Source: Cognataquiflexum gelatinilyticum (lineage in GTDB: Bacteria; Bacteroidota; Bacteroidia; Cytophagales; Cyclobacteriaceae). Taken from it: a stretch of 64,000 bases of DNA. Every line of letters starts with the position of its first letter. Within the stretch, counting starts at the first letter, position 1. The stretch lies in NCBI RefSeq assembly GCF_024813435.1, contig NZ_JANAEZ010000001.1, forward strand, positions 930,001 to 994,000. The letters are read 5' to 3'. Below are positions 43,231 to 52,758 of this stretch, piece by piece. The notes under the pieces were generated by a model. The model was not told the DNA's origin, ran no database searches, and worked only from the letters and a program-made list of their open reading frames with translations. The translations under genes were made by a program, and so were the position numbers.

Positions 43231-45264
43231 CTAGATCTTTTTAAGGACGATTGCTTCCTTCTGCTTATTGGCTATCAGGTCAAAAAACTCCTTAAGATTT
43301 TGATATTCTTCTGCTTTGAATAATGTTTCATTTACCTGATAACTCAGCATAATGGTGATTCTTCCATTTGAAGGTGGGGCTGTCCTAAAGGAATAAACAA
43401 TAGCCTTTTCATTGAATTGGGTCATGATAGATTGTGGCATTTCCTCCACAGCATAGCCTTCCGGAATATCAAAATTCAAAATCACCTGTCTTTTTTGAGG
43501 ATAGATAAAATCAATGGGAAAAACCCTATTGTCCAGTTTAAAGGGGTTTTCGTAGAGATAACTGTTTTCAAAAAGATTGAGGTAAATATTGTCACCTGAA
43601 AGGACCACTCCTTCGTTGGTTTTGATTTCATACTTTTCGACAATACCTTTTTCTTTGGCATCAAGATTTTCAAACTGGATCGAGATCAATTCACCGCCTG
43701 TAAATTCATCGGTAATTTCTTGCTTGTATTTATCCTCGCCTGTTGATTTGATTTTGTTTTTTATAAGGGAAGATTGATAACCTTTGGTAGTTTTTTGAAT
43801 GGATGATAGCATGTGGTCATCCTCCATTTTGGCAGTAATCATCGCTGTCTCGGTAGTTGGAATGGTATTAAAAATGTCTACCCAACGGGAAGCATTATTG
43901 GGGATTACTGCCCATCCTCTAAAATTCATCCCATTAATGGGCAAAAATCCAAATGGTAAAGAAGGGTCTGAAATATCCATTAAAAATTCTTTGTCAGCGG
44001 TTTTTACCAAAGCACTCAAATAATTTAACTTGTACATGACTGGGTTTCCGGGGTTCACGAAACCGCTTCCCCTTGTAGAACCTACGACCGGATGACAGTC
44101 AAAGCCCGCTTCTCTCAAAAACGCGATCAACAAAAAATTCATGTCTGCCAAATTTCCCTTCCCTCCATTATAAACCTTCTCTAAGGATTGAGTCGGATAA
44201 ATGCTATAACTTCCGTTCCACTTCACCATTTTGGTCAAATGGTCCGAAATTGCAATCAGCTTTTCTTGTTCACTTTGCTCTGCGGAGATCAACTGTGGGA
44301 CGATTTCCTGGACGAACTTATTGCGTTCAAGGTATTTTCCGAATTCAGGATCTTTGAGCAGTTCTTCAGACATGGTATTCCAACTACCCGAAAAAGTCTG
44401 TCTCTGACTGTTTGGAAACTGTAAGTATTGGAGTTGGAACTCAATTTTGGTCGAATAGCTTTGGGGGTTGTCGATATAGGGTTCAGGACGGAGTGCAGGC
44501 GCATTTTGGATCGCCCAATGGTATTTCTTTGTCGAAAAATTGACTGAATTATTGGTGGTTGTACTTTGTGCAACCCTTCCTCCGGATCTTTCAGTTTCAG
44601 ACCAGTTTGCACTTCCTGTTCCTTCAGATTGCTCGTTGATGGCATATTGCTCAAATCCTTGAGCACTTTGACTAAAAGAAAAATACTCTGGATATTCCAA
44701 AGAATATTCACTCCATCTTGTCGGGATTTCGTTTTGAAATTCCCATTCTCTCAAATAGCTGAACAAATCCGATGTGATTTCATAAGAAATCTCCACTACA
44801 GAACCTTCTTTGATGTTAGGTGCTGATATTTTTTTGATACGGTAGGTTTTGGAAACCTCCTCTTCAAACACATGGTCTTTCCCTATTTTTTCCTTGACAA
44901 TGCTACCATTGGATTCATTGTAAACAAACCCTTTAATACCACCAACCAAGTCCGTCCTTCCTGGAATGGAATAGTAGGGAATCTGGAAATCCCCGTAGGA
45001 AACTCCTCCTTTTGTCAGTATTTTAATTACTTTATGAAGCCTGTAAGTAATCTGAAAACCTGCCCCTGCCGAAAAAGCAATTTTTGTATCACCAATATCG
45101 GAAAGCACGACCGCCTCTGCATCAGGATCGGCTTCATATACTTTCATGGTTACTAATTCATCAGGGATTTTACCAAACTTCAATCCTTCATTTATAGTAG
45201 CAAAAGAATTGAACACTGTCATGGACAGAAAAATTACCAAAAAGGTAAATCTTAGTTTTTTCAT
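43231..45264 (-). CDS. Secreted DUF3857 protein with degenerate transglutaminase-like domain
   Basis: 677 residues from the ATG at 45264, which gives a signal peptide (MKKLRFTFLVIFLSMTVFNSFA); the upstream extension to 45303 is unlikely. It is built like the next gene, with a DUF3857 domain about 55-270 and a transglutaminase fold about 290-430. At the catalytic position the GDC of the paralogue is replaced by GNLADMN (Ala near residue 373), and the His block reads YLSALVK. It is probably not an enzyme and may be a binding or regulatory partner. The two genes are separated by 3 bp, so this pair forms one operon. Confidence 0.85.
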   Translation of the reverse strand: MKKLRFTFLVIFLSMTVFNSFATINEGLKFGKIPDELVTMKVYEADPDAEAVVLSDIGDTKIAFSAGAGFQITYRLHKVIKILTKGGVSYGDFQIPYYSIPGRTDLVGGIKGFVYNESNGSIVKEKIGKDHVFEEEVSKTYRIKKISAPNIKEGSVVEISYEITSDLFSYLREWEFQNEIPTRWSEYSLEYPEYFSFSQSAQGFEQYAINEQSEGTGSANWSETERSGGRVAQSTTTNNSVNFSTKKYHWAIQNAPALRPEPYIDNPQSYSTKIEFQLQYLQFPNSQRQTFSGSWNTMSEELLKDPEFGKYLERNKFVQEIVPQLISAEQSEQEKLIAISDHLTKMVKWNGSYSIYPTQSLEKVYNGGKGNLADMNFLLIAFLREAGFDCHPVVGSTRGSGFVNPGNPVMYKLNYLSALVKTADKEFLMDISDPSLPFGFLPINGMNFRGWAVIPNNASRWVDIFNTIPTTETAMITAKMEDDHMLSSIQKTTKGYQSSLIKNKIKSTGEDKYKQEITDEFTGGELISIQFENLDAKEKGIVEKYEIKTNEGVVLSGDNIYLNLFENSYLYENPFKLDNRVFPIDFIYPQKRQVILNFDIPEGYAVEEMPQSIMTQFNEKAIVYSFRTAPPSNGRITIMLSYQVNETLFKAEEYQNLKEFFDLIANKQKEAIVLKKI

Positions 45265-45314
45265 AGCATGGGGTGATTTATATGCTATGAAAACTAGAAA
45301 CATACTAGTTCACA

Positions 45315-45340
45315 AAAAATACCCAGAACAGGGTATTTTT
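45315..45340 (-). terminator. Terminator downstream of the PepSY gene
   Basis: AAAAATACCC (45315-45324), loop of 6, GGGTATTTTT (45331-45340), a perfect 10-bp stem. On the minus strand it is about 150 bp after the PepSY stop and 51 bp ahead of the next gene's start, separating the two units. Confidence 0.75.
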
Positions 45341-45488
45341 TGATCCTCAATTATAACTGATTGATTTATAATCTGATAATTTTTAATTCATAGGAGGAGT
45401 CATTACATTCTATGATAATTTTCAGATTTCTGAGATTATATAGTGCTTTTGATTCATGCTTAAAAAAAATTTTACCCGCCAATCAACC

Positions 45489-46730
45489 TTATGCCAAGAC
45501 CTCTTTTGCTGTACGGGAAGTTTTTTTCTTCTTTTTCATTTTATTGATCCATATCAATGTGCCGGTAAAAGGAAGGCTGGTAGCTACCAAGCAGGCTAAA
45601 AAGTAGAGGATTTTGGAAAATGACCCATAGACGTCCCCGATATGGATTGATTTAATCGAGGAAGAAATTCTTTCATTAAAGGGCTTTCCCTTAAATATCT
45701 GAACTTCATCAATTTCCAAATCAGACTTCATTTGAATTTTGTCAGCTGCTGCGGGAGCAAAAAAACCAACTTTATACTTACTTATACTGATCAGGTCTTC
45801 AGGTTTTTGTGGAAAGGATATTCTATAACTTCCCTCATAGTCAAGGACTTTGTCTGATACCTGAACAATTTTTTCAAGATCTAAAGGTACTAAAGCCTCT
45901 GATTGTTCTCCGTCTGAATCCATTTTTGTACTTACATTACCAGAACGGTTTTCAGTTGGCTGTTCTTTGTAAGTCCCAAGTGATCTCTGTAAAGCCTCCC
46001 TATACCATGGAAATGACCAAAATGGACCTGTCGCACCCATCATAAACAAGAAAATGATCGAGTAGAAAGCAAGTGAATTATGCAGGTCATGGTTTGTTCT
46101 TTTCCAATTCCCAGTTTTAATTTTCAATCCCTGTTTCCAGTTTTTGATCTTTCTTGGAAACCAGATAATCATCCCTGTAATCACTCCAATGGTAAAAAGA
46201 ATGGTTGCTGTACCTGTGATATAGCTCCCAAGATTTCTATTGGGAAGTTCGCCTATCAAAGGCTTTTCGATCCTGTCCAACATCAGCCACCTGTGAAGGC
46301 TGAACAAGTCCTTCATCAAATTATCCGCCCAAGTGGGTTCTGAATTATTCCCCAAAATTGCTCCTGTGTATGGATTCACAAAATAAGTTGTACCCGAACG
46401 GCTTTGGTCTCCCTCCTTTTTGACATTGATCTGCACTGACCTATTTGCTTCAAAAGGAACAGTAACAGAAATGACTTCGCCTTCAACCTGCTTTGCGGTG
46501 CTTTCCAAAATGAAAGTTAATCCTAGTCTTGCTGCTCCCTTTTCTGGTGAAACCTGATAAAGATGTTTGGCAGCAGATTCCCTGATTTCAGTATTATATA
46601 CATAAACAGTACCTGTGAAACATACCACTACCAAAACAAGCCCACTGATAAGTCCAGCCCAAAGGTGGATGTCATTGAAAAACTTTCTCGTCTTTTCCCA
46701 GGTGGATTTAGGTTTATTGGAATTTGTCAT
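45489..46730 (-). CDS. PepSY-associated transmembrane protein (PiuB/iron-uptake-associated type)
   Basis: 413 residues from the ATG at 46730 (MTNSNKPKSTWEKTRKFFND). The first transmembrane helix is WAGLISGLVLVVVCFTGTVYVYN, with further helices near 185 (GTATILFTIGVITGMIIWF), 230 and 380. A PepSY-like periplasmic region lies between the first and second helices. HLWAGLISG and the HRWLM segment may ligate haem in this family. PepSY-TM proteins are linked to siderophore reduction or iron uptake and are often iron-regulated. The promoter carries a 17-bp palindrome (46824-46840), which supports metal control. It ends with an Arg/Lys-rich cytosolic tail. Confidence 0.85.
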   Translation of the reverse strand: MTNSNKPKSTWEKTRKFFNDIHLWAGLISGLVLVVVCFTGTVYVYNTEIRESAAKHLYQVSPEKGAARLGLTFILESTAKQVEGEVISVTVPFEANRSVQINVKKEGDQSRSGTTYFVNPYTGAILGNNSEPTWADNLMKDLFSLHRWLMLDRIEKPLIGELPNRNLGSYITGTATILFTIGVITGMIIWFPRKIKNWKQGLKIKTGNWKRTNHDLHNSLAFYSIIFLFMMGATGPFWSFPWYREALQRSLGTYKEQPTENRSGNVSTKMDSDGEQSEALVPLDLEKIVQVSDKVLDYEGSYRISFPQKPEDLISISKYKVGFFAPAAADKIQMKSDLEIDEVQIFKGKPFNERISSSIKSIHIGDVYGSFSKILYFLACLVATSLPFTGTLIWINKMKKKKKTSRTAKEVLA

Positions 46731-46811
46731 TGTCAACAACATTTATCGGTGTTAAAATCAAATGGGTATTGAATCCTGATATCAAGGGTTTATTCAAAAT
46801 CAACACCGACA

Positions 46812-46819
46812 CAAAGATA
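46812..46819 (-). promoter_or_regulatory. -7 box of the PepSY gene promoter
   Basis: On the minus strand this reads TATCTTTG, matching TAnnTTTG. It lies 5 bp downstream of the palindrome at 46824-46840, so the palindrome fills the spacer just upstream of the -7 box. Confidence 0.65.
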
Positions 46820-46823
46820 TCTA

Positions 46824-46840
46824 TTTAGATTAAATCTAAA
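46824..46840. promoter_or_regulatory. Perfect 17-bp palindrome in the PepSY promoter, putative metal-repressor operator
   Basis: TTTAGATT-A-AATCTAAA, an 8+1+8 perfect palindrome. Its position between the -33 and -7 elements is ideal for repression. Its size and symmetry resemble sites of DtxR/MntR or Fur-class regulators; which regulator binds is inference from the gene it controls. Confidence 0.7.
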
Positions 46841-47104
46841 AAAGAATACTGAGAAAAAAATTTATCTTCAACAATTTTCAGGATTTTCGAAAAGGGTGAT
46901 GACTTGTAATCAGACTGCGTAATAAAAATGCGATGTCTACGGTCCCGATTACTATTGGAATTGGAAGTAAAAATGTAAAGTGGAGAAAAGGGTTTTCACC
47001 CAAAAAAGGGAAGATTGTTTCTTTAATTTAGATTTCAAACAATAGGGTATCAGCCAATGCAAAATAATGCCTGAAACACAAAATCCTTATCCTTCTTCAA
47101 CTGA

Positions 47105-48790
47105 TTAAAGCAAACCATCCTTTAGACTTTTTACAGCATAATCTACCGCACGGGCCGTCAAAGCCATGTAGGTTATGGAAGGATTTTGGGTCCCGGTGGA
47201 TGTCATACAGGCACCGTCGGTTACAAATACGTTTTTGCAGAGGTGCATCTGATTCCAGCCATTTAGCAGGGATGTTTCGGGATCTTTTCCCATTCTTACT
47301 CCTCCCATTTCATGGATGTCAAGACCGGGTGCCTGCATGGAATCTGAAGTCCGGATATTTTTACAACCTGCTTTTTCTAGCATTGCTGTTCCCTGTTCAA
47401 AAAAGTCCCGCAGGATCTTTTCATCATTCTCATCGTAATCGACTTTTATTTTCAGAAGAGGTATATCCCATTCATCCTTCTCTGTATCGCTCAGGCTGAC
47501 AAAATTGGTTTCCTTGGGTATAGTTTCCCCCTGCATCATCATAAAAACACCCCATGGACCCGGAACTGAATTCTTCTCTTTGAATTCTTCACCAAATGGT
47601 ACATCTCCTGCCCCGCCCCAACCACCTCTTCCGGCAGTATAAAAAGTCATGTAACCACGAAGAAAGTCCATTTCCTGTGCCTTCACATTCCTAAAATTAG
47701 GCATCATGACAGCCGTAGGTCTTCTTCCAAAATAAAAAGAATCCTCATGGCCTTCGTAGGAAGCGGATATGTTGCCCCTATAATTATGAAAAGCAACGTA
47801 TTTGCCAAGTAAACCATTGTCATTGCCTAACCCATTTGGAAATCTTGCCGATTTGCTATTGAGTAGGATCAGGTTGGAATTCAGTGCTGCGGCGTTCAAA
47901 AAGATGACTTTGGCAAAATACTCACTCACTTCTTTGGTATTCCTGTCCACTATCCTGACACCGGTGACTTTCCCTTTCTGATCATCATAAATGATGGAAT
48001 GCACCACAGAATCCGGCCTTAAAGTAAGATTTCCGGTGGCAGCGGCTGCCGGTAAAGTGGCTGAGTTGGAACTGAAATAGGCACCAAACGGACAACCCCG
48101 GTAACATTGGTTGCGCGCCATGCATTGTCCCCTTCCCTGCTTGAGATGTTGCTCTTGGGGTTTGGTCAAATGGGCACATCGCCCGATCATGACATGTCGG
48201 TCTTTGAATTCAGCCACTATTTTGTCTCTGATTTCCTTTTCCACACAGTTCATTTCCCAAGGGGGCAAAAATTCCCCATCAGGTAAAGTGTCGACTCCGT
48301 CTTTGTTACCGCTGATCCCCACAAAACGCTCCACATAACTATACCATGGATCTATGTCATCGTACCGGATCGGCCAATCCACCGCAAAACCATCTCGGCC
48401 AGGACCCTCAAAATCATATTTGCTCCACCTTTGGGTCTGACGCGCCCAAATCAGGGATTTTCCCCCAACTTGATAACCCCTAACCCAGTCAAAAGGCTTC
48501 TCTTGGATGTAAGGATGCTCTGTATCTTTTACAAAAAAATGGGCTGTATCTTCTTTATAAGCGTAACATTTATTGACAACGGGATTTTCCAGTTTATCCG
48601 CCAAAGGAATCTGATTGCGGTGAGGCATTTCCCACGGCGCCGAAGTCATGGTAGGATAATCTTTTTTGTGCTCTACATTTCTTCCTCTTTCGAGCACAAG
48701 GGTTTTAAGGCCTTTTTCACAGAGTTCCTTTGCAGCCCAACCACCACTTATTCCAGAACCTATGACAATTGCATCAAATGTGTTTTCCAT
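47105..48790 (-). CDS. GMC-family FAD oxidoreductase
   Basis: 561 residues, no signal peptide. FAD is bound through AIVIGSGISGGWAAKELCEKG and TLVLERG. The substrate side shows GGKSLIWARQTQRW and a Cys-rich CMARNQCYRGCPFGAY stretch near residue 228. The C-terminal signature with the catalytic His/Asn is HEMGGVRMGKDP and STGTQNPSITYMAL. It oxidises sugars or alcohols, as in gluconate or glucose dehydrogenase flavin subunits. The small gluconate 2-dehydrogenase subunit 3, often beside such genes in this phylum, is not adjacent. It starts 13 bp after the permease gene's stop and may share its transcript. The actual substrate cannot be told. Confidence 0.88.
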   Translation of the reverse strand: MENTFDAIVIGSGISGGWAAKELCEKGLKTLVLERGRNVEHKKDYPTMTSAPWEMPHRNQIPLADKLENPVVNKCYAYKEDTAHFFVKDTEHPYIQEKPFDWVRGYQVGGKSLIWARQTQRWSKYDFEGPGRDGFAVDWPIRYDDIDPWYSYVERFVGISGNKDGVDTLPDGEFLPPWEMNCVEKEIRDKIVAEFKDRHVMIGRCAHLTKPQEQHLKQGRGQCMARNQCYRGCPFGAYFSSNSATLPAAAATGNLTLRPDSVVHSIIYDDQKGKVTGVRIVDRNTKEVSEYFAKVIFLNAAALNSNLILLNSKSARFPNGLGNDNGLLGKYVAFHNYRGNISASYEGHEDSFYFGRRPTAVMMPNFRNVKAQEMDFLRGYMTFYTAGRGGWGGAGDVPFGEEFKEKNSVPGPWGVFMMMQGETIPKETNFVSLSDTEKDEWDIPLLKIKVDYDENDEKILRDFFEQGTAMLEKAGCKNIRTSDSMQAPGLDIHEMGGVRMGKDPETSLLNGWNQMHLCKNVFVTDGACMTSTGTQNPSITYMALTARAVDYAVKSLKDGLL

Positions 48791-48803
48791 ACCCCTTCAA
48801 AAA

Positions 48804-50048
48804 TTATTCGTAACGGAGTGATTCTATGGGATCAAGTTTACTTGCTTTTCTAGCCGGGAAATAACCTGATGCCAATCCAACGAAAATACAAATACCAAAT
48901 GAAACAAAGATCCAAAGCCATGGGATCAAAAACCCTCCCGGTCCGATAAAATTAGCTACGACATTTCCAATGCCGATTCCAATAATTACACCCAATATTC
49001 CACCCAAAATACAGATAACAATAGCCTCAATCAGGAATTGCTGTCTGATCCTCAGCGGTGTAGCACCAAGAGCTTTTCGGATTCCGATCTCCCTCGTCCT
49101 TTCGGTAACGGAGACCAACATGATATTCATCAAACCAATTGACGCACCAAGCAAGGTGATAAAACCAATTCCAAATCCTCCAATTCTAAGATATCCCGCG
49201 ACTTCCTCCAAACTTTCACCAACAGATTGGCTTTTTACCAATTCGAAGGAATCTTCCTGTCCAACCCTGTCCTGACGGATTTTTCTCATCATTCCTGTAG
49301 CTTGTCCCATTTCGTATTCAAGTTTCAAAGGATCAGAACCACTTGCCGTAATAGAAAAACGAAAAGTTCCATTTGCGTCCAGTTTACTTGCGTTTTCAAC
49401 AGGAATAAAAATCGCCCTGTCTGCACCGGAACCACCTCCTACACTTCCTTGCTTTTCCAATATTCCAACCACTGTATATCTCCTTCCAAAAACTGTAATG
49501 TAATCATTTAAAGGATTTTCATTTTTTTCAAATAGGGTTTCAACAATATCCAATCCGATGATGCAGACATTATTACCATATCTAACTTCAGTGTTGCTGA
49601 AGTTTCTTCCTTTTTCAATTTTTAAAGCCTTCATATTAAAATAAAGATCATCCACTCCTGTAACCCTGACATTGGGATTGGTCTTTTTTGATCCTCTTTT
49701 AACTTCGGCAGCACCTGAAACGGTTGAAAAAACAGTGGAAGGTCCTGTTGAGTTGAACGCATCCTGAAAACTCAAAGCCTCTTTGTATCTTACTATTGGA
49801 TAATTTTTTTCAGAAACGCCTTGTTGCACACCTCTCCCTCCGGAAAAGCCTTTAGACCTGATATCAAAATTATTGGCTCCCAAACCGGAAAAACTATCTT
49901 CTATCTGCGCCTTGATACCATCTATTGCTGTCAACATTCCCACCAAAGACATAATACCTATAGCGATGATGGTTCCTGTCAGGACTGTTCTCAAAAGATT
50001 TACTTTGACAGACCTTAGAGCTTCTTTAATATTTTCGACCAGATTCAT
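48804..50048 (-). CDS. MacB/FtsX-type ABC transporter permease
   Basis: 414 residues. One N-terminal transmembrane helix (LLRTVLTGTIIAIGIMSLVG) is followed by a periplasmic MacB-core domain (about 40-280) and three C-terminal helices. The FtsX motif ERTREIGIRKALGATPLRIR follows the second helix, and the end is SGYFPARKASKLDPIESLRYE. Such permeases move no solute in the usual sense but transmit ATPase movement to extracytoplasmic partners (lipoprotein or peptide export). No ATP-binding subunit gene is adjacent, so its partner is elsewhere. The gene runs into the GMC oxidoreductase gene. Confidence 0.9.
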   Translation of the reverse strand: MNLVENIKEALRSVKVNLLRTVLTGTIIAIGIMSLVGMLTAIDGIKAQIEDSFSGLGANNFDIRSKGFSGGRGVQQGVSEKNYPIVRYKEALSFQDAFNSTGPSTVFSTVSGAAEVKRGSKKTNPNVRVTGVDDLYFNMKALKIEKGRNFSNTEVRYGNNVCIIGLDIVETLFEKNENPLNDYITVFGRRYTVVGILEKQGSVGGGSGADRAIFIPVENASKLDANGTFRFSITASGSDPLKLEYEMGQATGMMRKIRQDRVGQEDSFELVKSQSVGESLEEVAGYLRIGGFGIGFITLLGASIGLMNIMLVSVTERTREIGIRKALGATPLRIRQQFLIEAIVICILGGILGVIIGIGIGNVVANFIGPGGFLIPWLWIFVSFGICIFVGLASGYFPARKASKLDPIESLRYE

Positions 50049-50182
50049 GATTTGTACGAATTAGAACAATTTCAATAATTTTTTTTGAATTGCAATTTTA
50101 ATAATAATCATAATGATGAAAAAAACAGACCCAAACTGAAAATAATTTCTGTTAAAAATCCTTTCTCCCAAGTTTCGGGATT

Positions 50183-50797
50183 CTAATGCATCCTATCTCC
50201 CCTGATTTCGAGGTTTTTGATAACTTCTGCTTCATATTCCAACCATTCTTTCCACCTCGCATTGACTTTATCGGCGTCTTGGTACTTTCTCGCCAATTCA
50301 ATAAAATTGACATAGTGACCCGCTTCCGATACCATCAGTTCATAATAGAACTTTTTGAGTTCCTCATCTTTGATTTCTTTGGAAAGCAGCTTAAACCTTT
50401 CACAGCTTCTTGCCTCAATCAGTGCATTCATCAATAAATATTCAGTCAGTTGCATCACTTTGCTTCCACCTTTTCTCACAAACTGACTGAGTTTGATTAC
50501 GTATTCGTCTTTGCGAGGTTTGTCAAATGGAATCCCTCTCTTTCTGAGTTGTTCCATAACCCTTTCAAAATGGCTCCATTCTTCTGCTACTACAGGTGTC
50601 AAGGTATCCACCAAGTCGGTGAAACCGTGAAAATTCACAATGAGAGAAATGCAAGACGAAGCAGCTTTTTGCTCGCAATAGGCATGGTCAACCAAAATAT
50701 CACCAATATTCATTTCGGCTATATTCACCCACCTAGGGTCTGTGGGCAGCTGTAAATGCAGCATTTTTTGTTTGGTGCTTTCTTCCCAATTCATCAT
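50183..50797 (-). CDS. miaE: tRNA-(ms2io6A37)-hydroxylase MiaE-like
   Basis: 204 residues from the ATG at 50797, which shares its first base with the stop codon of the porin-like gene (TGATG). The diiron ligands are plausible in DHAYCEQKAASS, VVAEEWSHFERVM, LIEARSCERF and SEAGHYVNF, the ferritin-like helices of MiaE. MiaE hydroxylates the isopentenyl group of ms2i6A at position 37 of tRNA in the presence of O2. It is the last gene of the lpxK-porin-miaE unit. A general ferritin-like hydroxylase is the alternative, but the motif order fits MiaE best. Confidence 0.85.
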   Translation of the reverse strand: MMNWEESTKQKMLHLQLPTDPRWVNIAEMNIGDILVDHAYCEQKAASSCISLIVNFHGFTDLVDTLTPVVAEEWSHFERVMEQLRKRGIPFDKPRKDEYVIKLSQFVRKGGSKVMQLTEYLLMNALIEARSCERFKLLSKEIKDEELKKFYYELMVSEAGHYVNFIELARKYQDADKVNARWKEWLEYEAEVIKNLEIRGDRMH

Positions 50798-52758
50798 CAA
50801 TCAAATAAAGGCCAACTGATACCGATATCCAAGGTCCTTCTCAAGCCTGTGAAATATGGGGTCACGAAATACCCCGGCTGATCCATCATATTCATATTGA
50901 TATGGTTCATTCTCAGCAATACTCTTGTTCTGTTGATTCTTGCATTCAAGAAAAAATCCACAACCGGATAGGCAAAGACATTGAATACATTTTGTATATG
51001 AAATTGCTGAATAGCAGGATTGTAGAAGTCAGCAAGGTTATCGCTCCTATATCTGCCCTCCAACCCAATCTGAACGAATATATTCTCATCAAACATGGGA
51101 CTTTCATAAAAGAGCCTGGAATTGACCAATACTTCAGGTATTCTGAAATTGTCTTTTCCATCTCCCGTAATAAGGGTGTAATAAGCTTCGGCTTCCACAA
51201 ACAATTTTTTATTGAGATTTGCAGAAAACTTCAGTCCAGGAATTACCATAAAAGCTTCTCCTGATGCTTGGGTTGCCACTTGTTGGTTATTTATAAAAAC
51301 ATAATTGTTAATTCTGTTCAAGGTGATATTTGGCCGGAGAGAAAGACTCTTAAAGTCAGCCTTCAATACACCTTGGATTTGGTCAACTCCAATATTGTCA
51401 AAATTATTCTCCCATTGGTGATGGTTTCCTACATAAAATTGCTGCACGGCGGTAGGCTTGTAAAGAGCTTTGGTATAAGTTGCCTCCAAATAGGGAGATA
51501 CAAAAGTGCCTTTTACCCTGAACGCGTCCGGCAATGCATATTCTCCTTCAGCCTCAAACCGCCATTTTTCACTGATATCTCCACGAAGCGCTCCTCCGAT
51601 AAAAAATTCACTGAATGATCCCTGTTCGACAAAATCTGGAGATATCATCCTGCCACTTCTGAATTTTACAAAGGTATTATAATAAACCGGTCCTAAATCG
51701 CCCTTAAACCCAAATTCATTTCTCCAATCCGTAAATTTGTTTCTATTGTAAGTAGTGTCCTTATCCAAAATCCTAATTGGAGAAATTAAATTAAAAAAAG
51801 CAGAATCAGAGGAGGTAGCCAAAGGCGAAAAGAATGAAACCTCTTGTTTCCTCCTATCAAAAACATGGTAAATCTGCCAACCTTTGATTAGTTCGTACTC
51901 ATGGTACAGGTGATAATCCTGCCGCAAATCAATGGCTCGGGAATCTCTCAACCATACCTTAGCATCTTCATAGGCAAAAAGTAAAGAAGTGGAATCGATG
52001 TCAGGAGAAATTATGCCTCCCTGTTCATTGACCAGGTGCCTCATTCTTGAAAAACTCCCCATAAGGAAATATTTCCCATCCTCAGATCTGTAATTGGTAT
52101 GAAGGGCATAGGCATTTTGCTCAGTCAAATTATCATCTCTTGCATTGGGGTTAAGGGTTTTTCTAGCCCTTATGGTCTTAAAATTAAAGCCGATGTTCCA
52201 CCGTGGATTGACATTTCTCGCAAAAACCAGGTCTAGCATATTTCTGTTTCCACCACCAAAAAAAGCATTCATCTGCGTGTAAGGCGACTTGGTATCGTAA
52301 TACCGCATGCTGTCAGGACCAAAATAATAGGGGTCATATACCTCAAACCCCGAAGTCGTCCCTATCATTTCCGGTACTTGGTAAAAAATCGGCTTTGCTG
52401 CGCTTCCTACATTTCCAAGATCCTGATACATCCACTTTGACTTTGGTATTGGTTCAAAATAGTGGAAGTTATACAAAGAGGTATCCCCTTCAATTTTTCT
52501 GATTCGGTTTCTCTTGACATCCTTTTCTAAAAAATAAAGACTGGTCTTTGGTCCAAAAACCATTTTGGTACTGTCATCGATCAGCTTTTTCCTGCCTTGG
52601 GATTCCTCTTTTTGCTCTTGTTCTCCTTCCTGATTTTGTTGAGGCGGAAAACCCGTTGGGTTACCCGTCTGAGGAATCCTCGGCCTGACCTGCGCCTGAA
52701 GGCTTAAATTCCAAATACCGGAAAATAAAAAAAGAAACAGAATAATTTTAAATCTCAC
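50797..52758 (-). CDS. Putative porin, outer membrane beta-barrel protein
   Basis: 653 residues from a GTG at 52758 that gives a signal peptide (MRFKIILFLFLFSGIWNLSLQAQ); the open frame goes back to a TTG at 52800 inside lpxK with no signal character ahead. After a Gln/Glu-rich linker, the chain shows alternating aromatic beta-strands typical of the putative porin family in this phylum, ending TLDIGISWPLFD, with a terminal aromatic for barrel insertion. It is a candidate outer membrane pore. It overlaps lpxK by 11 nt and miaE by 1 nt, so the three are translated together. Confidence 0.8.
   Translation of the reverse strand: MRFKIILFLFLFSGIWNLSLQAQVRPRIPQTGNPTGFPPQQNQEGEQEQKEESQGRKKLIDDSTKMVFGPKTSLYFLEKDVKRNRIRKIEGDTSLYNFHYFEPIPKSKWMYQDLGNVGSAAKPIFYQVPEMIGTTSGFEVYDPYYFGPDSMRYYDTKSPYTQMNAFFGGGNRNMLDLVFARNVNPRWNIGFNFKTIRARKTLNPNARDDNLTEQNAYALHTNYRSEDGKYFLMGSFSRMRHLVNEQGGIISPDIDSTSLLFAYEDAKVWLRDSRAIDLRQDYHLYHEYELIKGWQIYHVFDRRKQEVSFFSPLATSSDSAFFNLISPIRILDKDTTYNRNKFTDWRNEFGFKGDLGPVYYNTFVKFRSGRMISPDFVEQGSFSEFFIGGALRGDISEKWRFEAEGEYALPDAFRVKGTFVSPYLEATYTKALYKPTAVQQFYVGNHHQWENNFDNIGVDQIQGVLKADFKSLSLRPNITLNRINNYVFINNQQVATQASGEAFMVIPGLKFSANLNKKLFVEAEAYYTLITGDGKDNFRIPEVLVNSRLFYESPMFDENIFVQIGLEGRYRSDNLADFYNPAIQQFHIQNVFNVFAYPVVDFFLNARINRTRVLLRMNHINMNMMDQPGYFVTPYFTGLRRTLDIGISWPLFD

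Larger units (their letters stand above)
46731..47104. other. Intergenic region between PepSY and GMC oxidoreductase genes
   Basis: A 374-bp region that holds the PepSY promoter (46812-46819) and palindrome (46824-46840) on its left side. The part from 46858 to 47104, downstream of the GMC gene, has no ORF, RNA or repeat I can support, apart from a single TTTAGATT half-site at 47027-47034. Confidence 0.5.

Noticed and set aside
46858..47104. tRNA or small RNA downstream of the GMC gene
   Set aside because: No cloverleaf arms or terminator could be fitted; a short GGGT/ACCC hairpin near 46990 is too weak.
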